This document shows, piece by piece, positions 7,660-15,179 of a stretch of DNA of 15,947 nucleotides. The position numbers and the translations under genes are program-made. The notes under the pieces were generated by a model. It was not told where the DNA came from, ran no database searches, and saw only the letters and a program-made list of their open reading frames with translations. This stretch comes from JBCBRD01 sp039819785 (GTDB taxonomy: Bacteria; Pseudomonadota; Alphaproteobacteria; Rhizobiales; Hyphomicrobiaceae), in the NCBI GenBank assembly GCA_039819785.1, contig JBCBRH010000056.1, positions 1-15,947 of the forward strand. Reading direction: 5' to 3'. Position 1 is the stretch's first letter, and the number at the start of each line of letters is the position of its first letter.

Positions 7660-8088
7660 ATGAGCAGCATCGCACTAAAGATCGCAGCAATTCTATGGAT
7701 CGTATGGGGCGCCGTTCACGCCTTGGCTGGCGTGCTTGTCATCTCTGCTGACACTGCCTCCGGCTTTCAGGCGATTGCCGATGGCGTTGAACCTGCGGCC
7801 CTGGCGGCGGACTATCACGGGGCCGTCGGTGCAATTCTCAACCAGCATGCCTGGAACCTGCTCTGGGGCGGCGTTGTGACAATGATCGGCGCCGTGTTCA
7901 TTTGGCGGGAAAACCTGACCTCCATTTGGGTCACTGCTATGGTTGGGGGACTGCTCGACATTGGCTACTTTGCGTTTCTTGATCTTGGCGGTTTCGTAAA
8001 ATTTTTTCCCGGCCAGCTCATGACTTACGTCTCGGCGTCAGCGATTATTTTGAGTATGCCTGTCTGGTTCACCAAGCGGAGAGACTGA
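7660..8088 (+). CDS. small four-span membrane protein of unknown function
   Basis: A 142-aa protein with four hydrophobic segments (about 6-29, 63-81, 88-106 and 118-136), ending in a basic FTKRRD tail, so probably an inner-membrane protein. The start is placed at the ATG at 7660 (MSSIALKIAAILW); the frame is open 16 codons further upstream, but those residues are arginine-rich and do not look like a signal. The ribosome site is weak (CGGGA). The spans contain Trp and Gly-rich helices (ILWIVWGAVHALAG; AWNLLWGG). I do not recognise a named family. It diverges from the RND efflux operon and shares its 274-base intergenic region, so co-regulation is possible but unproven. Confidence 0.75.
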   Translation: MSSIALKIAAILWIVWGAVHALAGVLVISADTASGFQAIADGVEPAALAADYHGAVGAILNQHAWNLLWGGVVTMIGAVFIWRENLTSIWVTAMVGGLLDIGYFAFLDLGGFVKFFPGQLMTYVSASAIILSMPVWFTKRRD

Positions 8089-8209
8089 CAATACGTGTGT
8101 CCATCCGCTGAACCGGTCGAATGAGCAATGGGATCGAAGGGGGCCGGGCTTCTCCCGTCACGACGTGACAGCACCACATGCATGCTTGGCTTATCTCCGG
8201 ACCAGCCAA
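8089..8209. other. short gap between convergent genes
   Basis: No gene is visible. It contains a small perfect inverted repeat GTCAC-GAC-GTGAC (8157-8169) without a following T run. The gap separates the rightward four-span protein gene from the leftward small ORF and lipoprotein gene. Confidence 0.3.
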
Positions 8210-8338
8210 TTATATCGACGGAAGCGCCTCATGCCGCACAACAACCTCATAGCCCACACGATCTGTCGTGATCGGGTCCCATTTGTCGCCAAGTAAGCCG
8301 TCCAAATAATCGATATCGTCTCGGGTCAAGCCAGTCAT
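8210..8338 (-). CDS. small hypothetical protein (42 aa; 58 aa if started upstream)
   Basis: A short open frame ending with TAA at 8212-8210. From the ATG at 8338 it encodes 42 aa beginning MTGLTRDDIDYLDGLLGDKW and ending RHEALPSI. The composition is acidic and convincingly protein-like. GGA lies 9 bases upstream, a weak ribosome site. An in-frame ATG at 8386 would add 16 residues (MLPNKNLAYYKEWNFF) and make the gene overlap the end of the lipoprotein gene by 14 bases; that start lacks a ribosome site. Upstream of 8386 the frame stays open only to a stop at 8419-8417. It may be a co-transcribed partner of the lipoprotein, or a remnant of a longer gene. No family recognised. Confidence 0.45.
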   Translation of the reverse strand: MTGLTRDDIDYLDGLLGDKWDPITTDRVGYEVVVRHEALPSI

Positions 8339-8372
8339 AAAAAAATTCCATTCTTTGTAGTATGCGAGATTT

Positions 8373-9134
8373 TTATTTGGAAGCATTACAGGGGTAAAAG
8401 CGGCACAACGTTTCTCTTAGCATTCGAACTCGTTCTTCTGCGAACTTCAATCCACCGTTTAATCGGAAGTCTGCGAAACTGGCGCGGACAACAAAGTTCT
8501 GAGCAAGTCTAAAGCGATAACTACAAAATTTTTCGTTATGGTGTTTCTTGTGTGGCGTGCGAGTTGTGCAGTAGATTTTTTTGTTTTCACTATTTGAGTT
8601 TTCTGGGTAGTAGAGTATGGGAAAATATCCCCGCGTGCCGGGATATGCCCGAGATACCCCCCCCCCCCCTGCAGATTTCCGTTTTTCTTGTTCCTCTTCA
8701 CGAAGCCTGTGCAGCGCGGTTCCATTCCAGGCAAATCGAGAACGGCGGATGCGAACTTCACTCAATTTGAAACGACTAATAGGTTTTGGGTTTTGTCGAT
8801 ATGGGCTTCGGCTCATTGGTGCGCCGTCTGGATCGGCGATGATAATATGAACGACGCTGGCTTGGATCTTTGATGGTAATTTGCAAGAGAACCATGTCTT
8901 TTTGTACGGAAGTGCCGTAATTATATAGGCTCTAGGAATCTTGATTGATATATCCGCAGGAAATGGACAGTCCTCTGTTACGGATCGACATCTCTGATAA
9001 AACACTTCGACTGGATCAGTATCGGTTGTGTAAAAATGGTATGCGCCACGCCAAACACTTCGTGGCACGCCGCCGTCGCAGCAGCCTGTGATAAGGATAG
9101 TTGCCGCTAGTGCTAGCCACCCGCCGTGTTTCAT
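8373..9134 (-). CDS. cysteine-rich lipoprotein of unknown function, with poly-G tract
   Basis: A 253-aa predicted lipoprotein: the signal (MKHGGWLALAATILITGC) ends in lipobox ITGC with Cys18 as lipid site. Further Cys lie at 19, 49, 56, 84, 189, 204, 244 and 249. A 13-base G run encodes Gly156-159. The C-terminal part (a CSYRF segment, then NFVVRASFADFRLNGGLKF and a charged helix) recalls lipoproteins found as immunity partners of type VI toxins. This is a loose resemblance from memory, and no toxin gene is nearby. Just upstream of the G run the main frame is oddly charged, while another frame (about 8761-8670) gives a more ordinary sequence containing LDLPGMEPRC. The gene may therefore carry compensating indels or be decaying. 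The DNA is AT-richer than its neighbours, suggesting transfer. The start has only a distant GAGGG. Confidence 0.55.
   Translation of the reverse strand: MKHGGWLALAATILITGCCDGGVPRSVWRGAYHFYTTDTDPVEVFYQRCRSVTEDCPFPADISIKIPRAYIITALPYKKTWFSCKLPSKIQASVVHIIIADPDGAPMSRSPYRQNPKPISRFKLSEVRIRRSRFAWNGTALHRLREEEQEKRKSAGGGGVSRAYPGTRGYFPILYYPENSNSENKKIYCTTRTPHKKHHNEKFCSYRFRLAQNFVVRASFADFRLNGGLKFAEERVRMLRETLCRFYPCNASK
8657..8669 (-). repeat. 13-base G homopolymer inside the lipoprotein gene
   Basis: Thirteen C on the plus strand read as thirteen G in the coding strand. With 13 G the lipoprotein frame runs on to 8373. With 12 G it would shift to a frame ending at 8459. With 14 G it would stop at 8592-8590, soon after the tract. 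Tracts of this length are classic slippage sites and also classic sequencing-error sites. Confidence 0.9.
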
Positions 9135-9933
9135 GTAATTGCTGCATCCCTCTTGTTCCGACGCAAATGATTAGGTGGTTTCTGCCTATGCCATGCCCGT
9201 TCAACAGCCTCCAGCATACCTCACCCAGCCTTGATCGGCTGGGCGCCCATTTTTTCAAGGGCGTTTTGTTTGCTCGCCTTCGGCAAGACGGGTTCGACGA
9301 GGCGTGTCACGATGGGGTGGATGCGCATGTCGCCGGCGGCTGCGTCGGAGCCATCTGTCTTCGGCCCATCCTCTTTGCTCGCCTTCGGCAAGACACCGCT
9401 CGCTGCGCGAACAGACGGATTTCCGGCGTTGTTTGACAACATAACTCTCAGCTCCCAAATCACCTGCCCCGAGAACATTGGCGGGCGTGCCCCAAAATTC
9501 TTATGTAAGAATAGCTGACCCAAACGGTCAGGTTGGGCGCACGATAGGTTGCGGGATTGCAGTGTCAATCATGCTCACTGCTTAAAATCATTGGGCTGAC
9601 GATGGTCTTATGGCGGCTGAACAGCTTGAACATGAATCAAGAATTTGGGTGAGCTTTTTGAGATGCATCCGCGGTCGGATCGATTGACCGTGGGGGTGGC
9701 GACACCTATCTTGCGCGCCGACGGTTGGACCAGACGCTTGCGTGTTTGGGCCGTGCGAGTGTTGCTTTCTTCAACTTCGACATCCGTGCCAGCTGCGAGG
9801 TGTCATTGCCGGTCATCGTCGCATCTCGCGATGGGGCCAGTCGTTGACGTCGGGTTTGGTCTAACTCCATTGCTGCGAGGCGTCGACTGCGAGCATGGTG
9901 CTTAGGCAAAAAGCGGCCTCGTTTCCAGAGTGA
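9135..9933. other. about 800 bases without a convincing gene; repeats only
   Basis: Several short open frames exist on both strands, but none has a good ribosome site or recognisable product. The longest is a minus-strand frame at 9221-9568 of 115 codons, which spans both copies of a perfect 21-bp repeat and so repeats the peptide LPKASK. A hairpin CCCAGCC-TTGATC-GGCTGGG (9224-9243) is followed 7 bases later by six T on the plus strand, a weak terminator-like arrangement with no gene leading into it. The remainder (9570-9933), between this and the LysR gene stop, holds nothing I recognise and could be degraded mobile DNA. Confidence 0.4.
9269..9394. repeat. perfect 21-bp direct repeat pair
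   Basis: The 21-base word that begins TTTGCTCGCC and ends GGCAAGAC occurs at 9269-9289 and again at 9374-9394, 105 bp apart. Its core GCCTTCGGC can form a small hairpin. Similar GC-rich words are scattered through many alphaproteobacterial genomes as dispersed intergenic repeats; that is general recollection, not a match made here. Confidence 0.8.
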
Positions 9934-10830
9934 TCAGCGCAGAACCGATATCTCCTTCAACCGCACTTTGGCAAAGTCGATGAAACTGCGGATCTTGGCT
10001 GGGGCGCGGCGGCCTTCGACATGGACAAGATGGATGGGCAGGGGTTCGGGCTCGTAGGCGTCGAGAACAGACCGTAATCGACCATCCACAAGATCCGTCC
10101 CAACCTGATAGGACAGGACGCGCACCAACCCCCAGCCCTGCTGTGACACAGCAATTGACGCTGCGATACTGCTAAGCGTCAGCCGCGGCTTGATGCGCAC
10201 GGCTTGGTCCAGATCGCTACCGAATCTCCATTCGGTGGCCGGCCCGGACGGCGTATTCGAGATCACCTGATGCCCGGCAAGTTCAGCGGGGGTGCGCGGG
10301 ACACCGTACCGCACAAAATACTCAGGGGAGCCGCACACCATGCGTCGAACCTGCCCCACGCGCACTGCAGAAAGGCCCGACGACGGGAGCGGGCCAATGC
10401 GCACGGCCACGTCGAACCCTTCCTCGACCATGTCGACGATCCGGTCGACCATCAGGACTTCGGCACTCATATCCGGATGGCTGTCGAGAAACTCCGTCAT
10501 AATCGGAGCGACATAGATACGCCCAAACTCGGCGGAACATGTCAGGCGTAGCTGGCCGACTGGGTTCACAGCAGCACCGACAGCCGTATCGTCCGCCGCT
10601 CTGAGCTGTCCCAGTATGTGGCGCACATCCTCCAAATAGGTTTTGCCGACATCCGTCAGCTTCACCCGCCGGGTCGTGCGGGTGAAGAGCCTGACGCCCA
10701 ACCGGTCCTCCAGCGCGTTGACCCCGCGTGTGGCTGACGGTGCGCTTAGACCCACAGTCCGAGCCCCCCCGGCAAAGCTCTCCGCCTCCGCGACCGCGAC
10801 AAACACTTCTAAACTCTGAACGCGGTCCAT
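9934..10830 (-). CDS. LysR-family transcriptional regulator
   Basis: A 298-aa regulator of normal LysR length. The N-terminal winged helix-turn-helix (about 1-60) shows the usual order: LEVFVAVAEAESFAGGARTV, then SAPSATRGVNALEDRLGVRLF and TRTTRRVKLTDVG. A substrate-binding domain of two Rossmann-like lobes follows (about 87-290, starting GQLRLTCSAEFGR). The start is the ATG at 10830 (MDRVQSLEVF), with AGAGG 5 bases upstream; a TTG seven codons earlier is less likely. It diverges from the four-gene plus-strand operon across about 140 bases, the standard layout in which a LysR protein controls its divergent neighbours. The inducer is not evident. It groups by appearance with the CrgA/DsdC-like short-chain type that often governs oxidoreductase genes. 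Confidence 0.93.
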   Translation of the reverse strand: MDRVQSLEVFVAVAEAESFAGGARTVGLSAPSATRGVNALEDRLGVRLFTRTTRRVKLTDVGKTYLEDVRHILGQLRAADDTAVGAAVNPVGQLRLTCSAEFGRIYVAPIMTEFLDSHPDMSAEVLMVDRIVDMVEEGFDVAVRIGPLPSSGLSAVRVGQVRRMVCGSPEYFVRYGVPRTPAELAGHQVISNTPSGPATEWRFGSDLDQAVRIKPRLTLSSIAASIAVSQQGWGLVRVLSYQVGTDLVDGRLRSVLDAYEPEPLPIHLVHVEGRRAPAKIRSFIDFAKVRLKEISVLR

Positions 10831-10971
10831 TACGCCTCTGATTACTATCAAAACTCAAAGCAGTATCTTTTTATTCGAGTATATTCATTCGCCCACCAGC
10901 GCAATCTATCTTCAGTGCAAGGCCAAGGCGGCACCTCTTACCGCCCCGGGAGAAGACCGAAGGAGACCCTG
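10831..10971. promoter_or_regulatory. divergent promoter/operator region between LysR gene and detoxification operon
   Basis: An AT-rich core (10840-10890) in otherwise GC-rich DNA separates the two divergent genes. It contains a near-palindrome GAGTATATTC (10877-10886) and two TATTC words 10 bp apart (10872 and 10882), plausible parts of a LysR box. TATATT at 10880-10885 could be a plus-strand -10, but no consensus -35 precedes it. The assignment rests mainly on position. Confidence 0.4.
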
Positions 10972-11448
10972 ATGACTGCTGACACGCCGCGCCACCCCCT
11001 GCCACCCTTCACTACTGAGAGTGCCGCCAAAAAGGTGCGCTTGGCCCAGGACGGCTGGAACGGCCGCAACCCCGCCAAAGTCGCGCTGGCCTACACTTCG
11101 GACAGCCAATGGCGTAACCGCGCCGAATTCGTAAAGGGCCGGGCGGACATCGAAGCCTTCCTGACCCGCAAGTGGGCCAGGGAACTCGATTACCGTCTGA
11201 TCAAGGAGCTGTGGGCCTTCGCGGGCAACCGCATCGCCGTCCGATACGCGTACGAATACCACGACGATAGCGGCAACTGGTTCCGGGCTTACGGCAACGA
11301 AAATTGGGAATTTGATGAAAACGGCCTGATGGCGCACCGCCACGCCAGCATCAACGAACACCCCATCGCAGAAGGTGACCGCAAATTCGGTTGGCCTCTT
11401 GGCCGACGCCCCGATGATTACCCAAACCTCAGCGAATTTGGCTTTTAA
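10972..11448 (+). CDS. NTF2-like protein, DUF1348 family
   Basis: A 158-aa protein of the DUF1348 family, whose members have the cone-shaped NTF2/SnoaL-like fold. Typical family words are visible: VRLAQDGWNGRNPAKVALAY near the N-terminus, then SQWRNRAEFVKGR, EFLTRKW-like FLTRKWARELDYRL, AVRYAYEYHDDSGNWFRAYG, and the C-terminal WPLGRRPDDYP. The biochemical role of the family is not established. The start at 10972 has a perfect AAGGAG 6 bases ahead; the frame is open 19 codons further upstream without a ribosome site. First gene of the plus-strand operon, 17 bases before the glutathione S-transferase gene, so it may act in binding or converting small organic molecules alongside it. Confidence 0.88.
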   Translation: MTADTPRHPLPPFTTESAAKKVRLAQDGWNGRNPAKVALAYTSDSQWRNRAEFVKGRADIEAFLTRKWARELDYRLIKELWAFAGNRIAVRYAYEYHDDSGNWFRAYGNENWEFDENGLMAHRHASINEHPIAEGDRKFGWPLGRRPDDYPNLSEFGF

Positions 11449-11465
11449 TCACAAGGATCAACCCG

Positions 11466-12092
11466 ATGACTGTTCCAATAAAACTATACCGCAACCCCAA
11501 GTCCGGCCACTGCCACCGGGTCGAACTGATGATGTCCTATCTGGACGTCCCGTATGAGACTGTCGATCTGGATATGGCCAATGGCGCCCACAAAGCGCCA
11601 GATTACCTCAAGATCAGCCCGCTCGGCCAAGTCCCTGCCATTGACGACAACGGTGTGACGCTGTCCGACAGCAATGGCATCATCACTTACCTGGTTGAAA
11701 CCTACGCCAAGGATTACAACTGGACAGGGCGCACACCTCAGGAAAAGGCCCAGGTGCAGCGTTGGCTGTCGGTCGCCGCCGGTGAAATTGCCTATGGCCC
11801 GTGTGCAGCGCGGCTCGTGACGGTTTTCGGTGCGCCGCTGGATCACGCCGGTGCGGTCGCCAAGGCGCATAGCCTATTCCAAGTGATGGACGCGGCCCTG
11901 GACGGCAAAACCTTCCTTGTGAGTAACCGCATCACTTTGGCGGATGTGGCAGGCTACAGCTACATCGCCCATGCGCCCGAAGGTGGCGTGAGCCTTGAGG
12001 CCTATCCCAACATCCGAGCGTGGCTGGCGCGGATCGAGGCGCAGCCGAACTTCGTTGCCATGGCCACATCTCCAATCCCGGAACCTGCCTGA
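11466..12092 (+). CDS. glutathione S-transferase
   Basis: A 208-aa cytosolic glutathione S-transferase. The thioredoxin-like N-domain shows YRNPKSGHCHRVELMMSYLD (Ser13 and Cys16 in the active-site region), the cis-proline loop GQVPAI (Pro57) and the glutathione gamma-glutamyl-binding DSNGI in place of the usual ESxAI or DSxAI. The helical C-domain has the N-cap motif ITLADV (Asp160) and ends with a typical PNIRAWLARIEAQPNF. It should conjugate glutathione to electrophiles or reduce peroxides; the substrate cannot be told. AAGGA lies 9 bases ahead of the ATG. Second gene of the operon, 40 bases before the flavin oxidoreductase gene. Confidence 0.93.
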   Translation: MTVPIKLYRNPKSGHCHRVELMMSYLDVPYETVDLDMANGAHKAPDYLKISPLGQVPAIDDNGVTLSDSNGIITYLVETYAKDYNWTGRTPQEKAQVQRWLSVAAGEIAYGPCAARLVTVFGAPLDHAGAVAKAHSLFQVMDAALDGKTFLVSNRITLADVAGYSYIAHAPEGGVSLEAYPNIRAWLARIEAQPNFVAMATSPIPEPA

Positions 12093-12132
12093 GCCCGAGC
12101 CCTGCTGCCCCCAACACGGAGAGGAGACGACG

Positions 12133-13764
12133 ATGCTGGACGCTGCTACCCCCTTCCATGCCGGTGAACGCCGGGCCCAGGCGCGTGCCGGCGTGCCGGA
12201 CGTCGCGGAGTGGGCGGCGGACTACATCCGCTCGTCCATGCCGGATCAACACCGCGCGTTCTTCGCACAATTGCCTTTCCTTGTTCTGGCTGGTGCGGAT
12301 GCGGACGGGCGGCATTGGGTCACCCTGCTCGAAGGGCCAGAGGGGTTTGTGGGATCTCCGGATGCCACGACCTTGACAATCGATGCCAATCTGGACACGC
12401 ACGACCCGCTGGCCGCAGCCCTGACCAAGGGCACCGACATCGGTATGCTCGGCATCGAACTGGCAACGCGGCGTCGCAATCGGCTCAGCGGGGCATTTAG
12501 CGCGCATGGCACCGGCTATGCTATCGATGTCCGCCAAAGCTTTGGTAATTGCCCTCAATACATCCATGAAAGAAACTGGCGGCGGGTGCGGTCAAGTAAA
12601 ACGTTGCCTGCGATCCGATCGAGCACATTGAACACAAGCCAGATCGCGCGCATCCGTGCCGCTGACACAGCGTTTCTTGGGACCGGACAACAGGCGCAAG
12701 GCGCGCATGCTTCCAACGGCTTTGACGCCTCCCACCGTGGTGGTGCGCCGGGCTTTGTTCAAGTCTTGAACGCCACCCACCTGCGCATCCCCGATTATGC
12801 GGGCAACAATTTTTTCAACACCATCGGCAACCTGATGGAAAACCCTGCCATCGGGCTTGTGTTCGTCGATTTTGAAACGGGCGGGCTGTTGCAGCTGTCT
12901 GGCCGCGCAACGATCGACTGGAACGCAACAGACAGCCAAGACCCAAATGCGCAACGAATGATCGACGTGACCGTCGACGCGGTGGTGGATCGTCCCGCCG
13001 CCCTGTCGCTACGCTGGTCGCGCGACGATGCCGGTCTGCGCGACCTTGTCGTGACCCGGAAAGTGATTGAGTCCGACGGCATCACCTCGTTCCACCTCGC
13101 TGCCGCAGATGACGATCCGCTTGCGCCCTTCGACGCGGGCCAGCATCTGCCCGTTGAACTGGACATCCCTGGCCAGCCGGGACCGGTCAAGCGCAGCTAT
13201 TCGCTGTCAGGCGCGCCGGGGGCTGACACGTACCGCCTGAGCATCAAGCGCGAGGCTTACGGAACCGCATCAACGTTTCTGCACGACACTGTCCATGTGG
13301 GGAGCCGTATTACGGCGCGCGCGCCGTCAGGCGATTTTGTGGTGCCTTGCAGTGATTGCCCGCTTGTGTTGGCCAGCGCGGGCGTTGGCCTAACGCCGAT
13401 GCTGTCAATGCTGCACGCCGCTGCGGCGCAGGACGCGGACCGACCTGTCTGGTACGTGCATGGGGCCCGCAACAGCGCGCAACATGCATTCAGATCCGAG
13501 GTCGACGCTCTCGTTGCGTCCCGCGCCAACCTTGCCAAACACATCCGCTACAGCCAACCGTCAGATACGGATACAGCCGGTATCGACTTCGACGATGCCG
13601 GGAGGATCACAGCACAGACGCTGCTTGATCTGAACGCAGGGCCGGGCGCCAACTACTTCCTCTGCGGCCCCGCCCAATGGATCGCGGTTCTACGCGCCGG
13701 ACTAGAGACGGCTGGCGTTCCTGCGCATCACATCCACTTCGAAACCTTCGGTCCCACAGGCTAG
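12133..13764 (+). CDS. pyridoxamine-phosphate-oxidase-like domain fused to a ferredoxin-reductase-type FAD/NAD module
   Basis: A 543-aa flavoprotein. The N-terminal half is a split-barrel FMN-binding domain of the pyridoxamine 5'-phosphate oxidase type (about 45-280, with NCPQYIHER, the SHRGGAPGFV stretch and NNFFNTIGNLMENPAIGLVFVDFETG). The C-terminal half is a ferredoxin-NADP reductase-like module: FAD-binding RSYSLS (354-359), nucleotide-binding SAGVGLTPM (about 415-423) and the CGP motif (511-513). Electrons probably pass from NAD(P)H through FAD to the FMN domain and then to a substrate. Many relatives continue into a C-terminal 2Fe-2S ferredoxin domain; this one stops at ETFGPTG, just where that domain would begin. 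The start at 12133 has GAGGAG 7 bases upstream; the frame is open further upstream but there overlaps the transferase gene. Confidence 0.88.
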   Translation: MLDAATPFHAGERRAQARAGVPDVAEWAADYIRSSMPDQHRAFFAQLPFLVLAGADADGRHWVTLLEGPEGFVGSPDATTLTIDANLDTHDPLAAALTKGTDIGMLGIELATRRRNRLSGAFSAHGTGYAIDVRQSFGNCPQYIHERNWRRVRSSKTLPAIRSSTLNTSQIARIRAADTAFLGTGQQAQGAHASNGFDASHRGGAPGFVQVLNATHLRIPDYAGNNFFNTIGNLMENPAIGLVFVDFETGGLLQLSGRATIDWNATDSQDPNAQRMIDVTVDAVVDRPAALSLRWSRDDAGLRDLVVTRKVIESDGITSFHLAAADDDPLAPFDAGQHLPVELDIPGQPGPVKRSYSLSGAPGADTYRLSIKREAYGTASTFLHDTVHVGSRITARAPSGDFVVPCSDCPLVLASAGVGLTPMLSMLHAAAAQDADRPVWYVHGARNSAQHAFRSEVDALVASRANLAKHIRYSQPSDTDTAGIDFDDAGRITAQTLLDLNAGPGANYFLCGPAQWIAVLRAGLETAGVPAHHIHFETFGPTG

Positions 13765-13828
13765 GCTTCGCGCCGCACCCGGATCGAGAGCCACACGCCC
13801 CAATACGACTTTCAAAGGAGACTTCCCG

Positions 13829-14692
13829 ATGGCCCCAACAACCTACCACTTCATACGCAATGCCACCGCGCGACTGGTCTATGGCGGCAAGACATTTTTG
13901 CTGGACCCGATGTTGTCGGACAAAGGCGAGTTACCCTCCTTTGCTGGCATCGCGCCCAACCCCACTGTCGACCTGCCGATACCTACTGCGCAGATCATTG
14001 CAGACATCGATGTCGTGATCGTCAGCCACCTGCACGGCGATCATTTCGACGGCGCAGCGGCGGGTATGCTGGACAAATCCATAGCAATGCTGACACCGCG
14101 TAACGGTGCCTCGCCCAATCCGCGCGAAGGCGCCCCCGATATCTCTTTCAAGGACAGCCTTGAAGCCAAAGGATTCACAAACGTCCGCGAAATCGGATCT
14201 CCCGAGGCGGACGACATCACGCTAGACGGTATCACAATCCATCAGGTCTTCGCACGACACGGCAAGGGGATGGTCGGCGACGCCATGGGCGGTGTGAACG
14301 GCCTGATCTTTAAAGCGGGGGGGCAGCCCACGATCTATTGGGCGGGAGACACAATCCTCGATGAGGCCGGTGAGGTTGAGGCGGTTCTAAAGCGCTTCCA
14401 GCCCGATGTCGTGATCGCCCACACTGGCGGGCCAGTTGTCGAAGCGTTGTCGCCTGAAATTCTGCTTATGGACGCCACACAGGCGGTCACATTCTTTGAC
14501 TCCGCTGTGCGCGAGAACGCAGACGTGCAGATCATCGCGATTCACATGGACGCGTTGGATCACTGCTTTTCAACGCGTGCAGACCTGATCTCGGCGCTTG
14601 GTCATCAAGCTAGTGATCTGTCTAAGCGCGTGGTCATCCCCGAGGATGGCGAGCTTGTCACATTGAGCAAAAGCGTTGCCACTCCAGCATGA
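13829..14692 (+). CDS. metallo-beta-lactamase-fold hydrolase (UlaG-like)
   Basis: A 287-aa hydrolase of the metallo-beta-lactamase superfamily. Metal ligands are visible: the HLHGDHFD motif (H67, H69, D71, H72), the WAGD aspartate (D174), and C-terminal histidines in IHMDALDHCF (H239, H245), with H144 in ARHG. The compact N-terminus, which has RNATARLVYGGKTFLLDPM before the motif and lacks a signal peptide, is typical of the UlaG-like cytoplasmic branch (lactonases and related hydrolases). The substrate is unknown. AAAGGAG lies 8 bases before the start. It is the last gene of the operon, 64 bases after the flavin oxidoreductase, and may hydrolyse a lactone or thioester product of that pathway. 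A GGGC-CGC-GCCC mini-hairpin just after the stop lacks a T run, so no terminator is called. Confidence 0.9.
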   Translation: MAPTTYHFIRNATARLVYGGKTFLLDPMLSDKGELPSFAGIAPNPTVDLPIPTAQIIADIDVVIVSHLHGDHFDGAAAGMLDKSIAMLTPRNGASPNPREGAPDISFKDSLEAKGFTNVREIGSPEADDITLDGITIHQVFARHGKGMVGDAMGGVNGLIFKAGGQPTIYWAGDTILDEAGEVEAVLKRFQPDVVIAHTGGPVVEALSPEILLMDATQAVTFFDSAVRENADVQIIAIHMDALDHCFSTRADLISALGHQASDLSKRVVIPEDGELVTLSKSVATPA

Positions 14693-15179
14693 CGGGCCGC
14701 GCCCATCTTGGCATTGCGGTTGCACCCACTTTCCCGGGCGTTGAGCCCCAATAGAATGTCACGCATTGCTAAGCCGCGCGTCACGTGATGCTAAACACTA
14801 GCGTCATAGGTAGATAGGTAGCGAGGCGGACGATCTGATCGCACCCTGTTCCACTTTGGGTCAGCCTGAGATCTCGAAGACGCCATCGACTCCGTCGGCT
14901 CGCCCATCGAAAGCGGACCGGAACGCCGCTGGCTGCCGCTCCTCCTCTGGCAGCAGACCTCAACCAGCGCTGACCTGTCTTCAGCGTTGGGCCACGAGCG
15001 CTACAAGCGCGATACTGATGATCGGTCGGCGTCTGCTTTGAAGACCACGTCGTGCTGATGGCTTGTTCGCGAGAACTGATGCACCGGCTTGTGTTGCAGT
15101 TTCGACTGGAGACAACCTTGAACCGCGCGCAGGCTTTAAGGCCAAAATCCGATTTGCCATGGCGCGACACGATGGCCAG
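14693..15179. other. about 490 bases without an intact recognisable gene; possible gene remnants
   Basis: The region separates two convergent genes. An imperfect 15-bp direct repeat (GTCACGCATTGCTAA at 14758-14772 and GTCACGTGATGCTAA at 14780-14794) lies near the left side, with no adjacent gene start for it to serve. Two plus-strand open stretches have protein-like composition but no credible starts: 14870-15058 (DLEDAIDSVGSPIESGPERR onward) and 15022-15186 (containing FEDHVVLMACSRELMHRL). They overlap in different frames, which would fit one older gene broken by a frameshift. I cannot name the family. A minus-strand frame at 14781-15170 looks like a shadow. Confidence 0.3.

Noticed and set aside
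9224..9255. Hairpin followed by six T as an intrinsic terminator
   Set aside because: The T run begins 7 bases after the stem and no plus-strand gene leads into it, so it is mentioned only as terminator-like.
9221..9568. 115-codon minus-strand frame in the repeat-bearing gap
   Set aside because: It spans both copies of the 21-bp repeat and ends in a hairpin; no ribosome site or known domain. It is noted in the gap entry rather than called as a gene.
14781..15170. 129-codon minus-strand frame after the lipase gene
   Set aside because: Highly Arg, Ser and Cys-rich with no motif; more likely a chance frame opposite degraded sequence.
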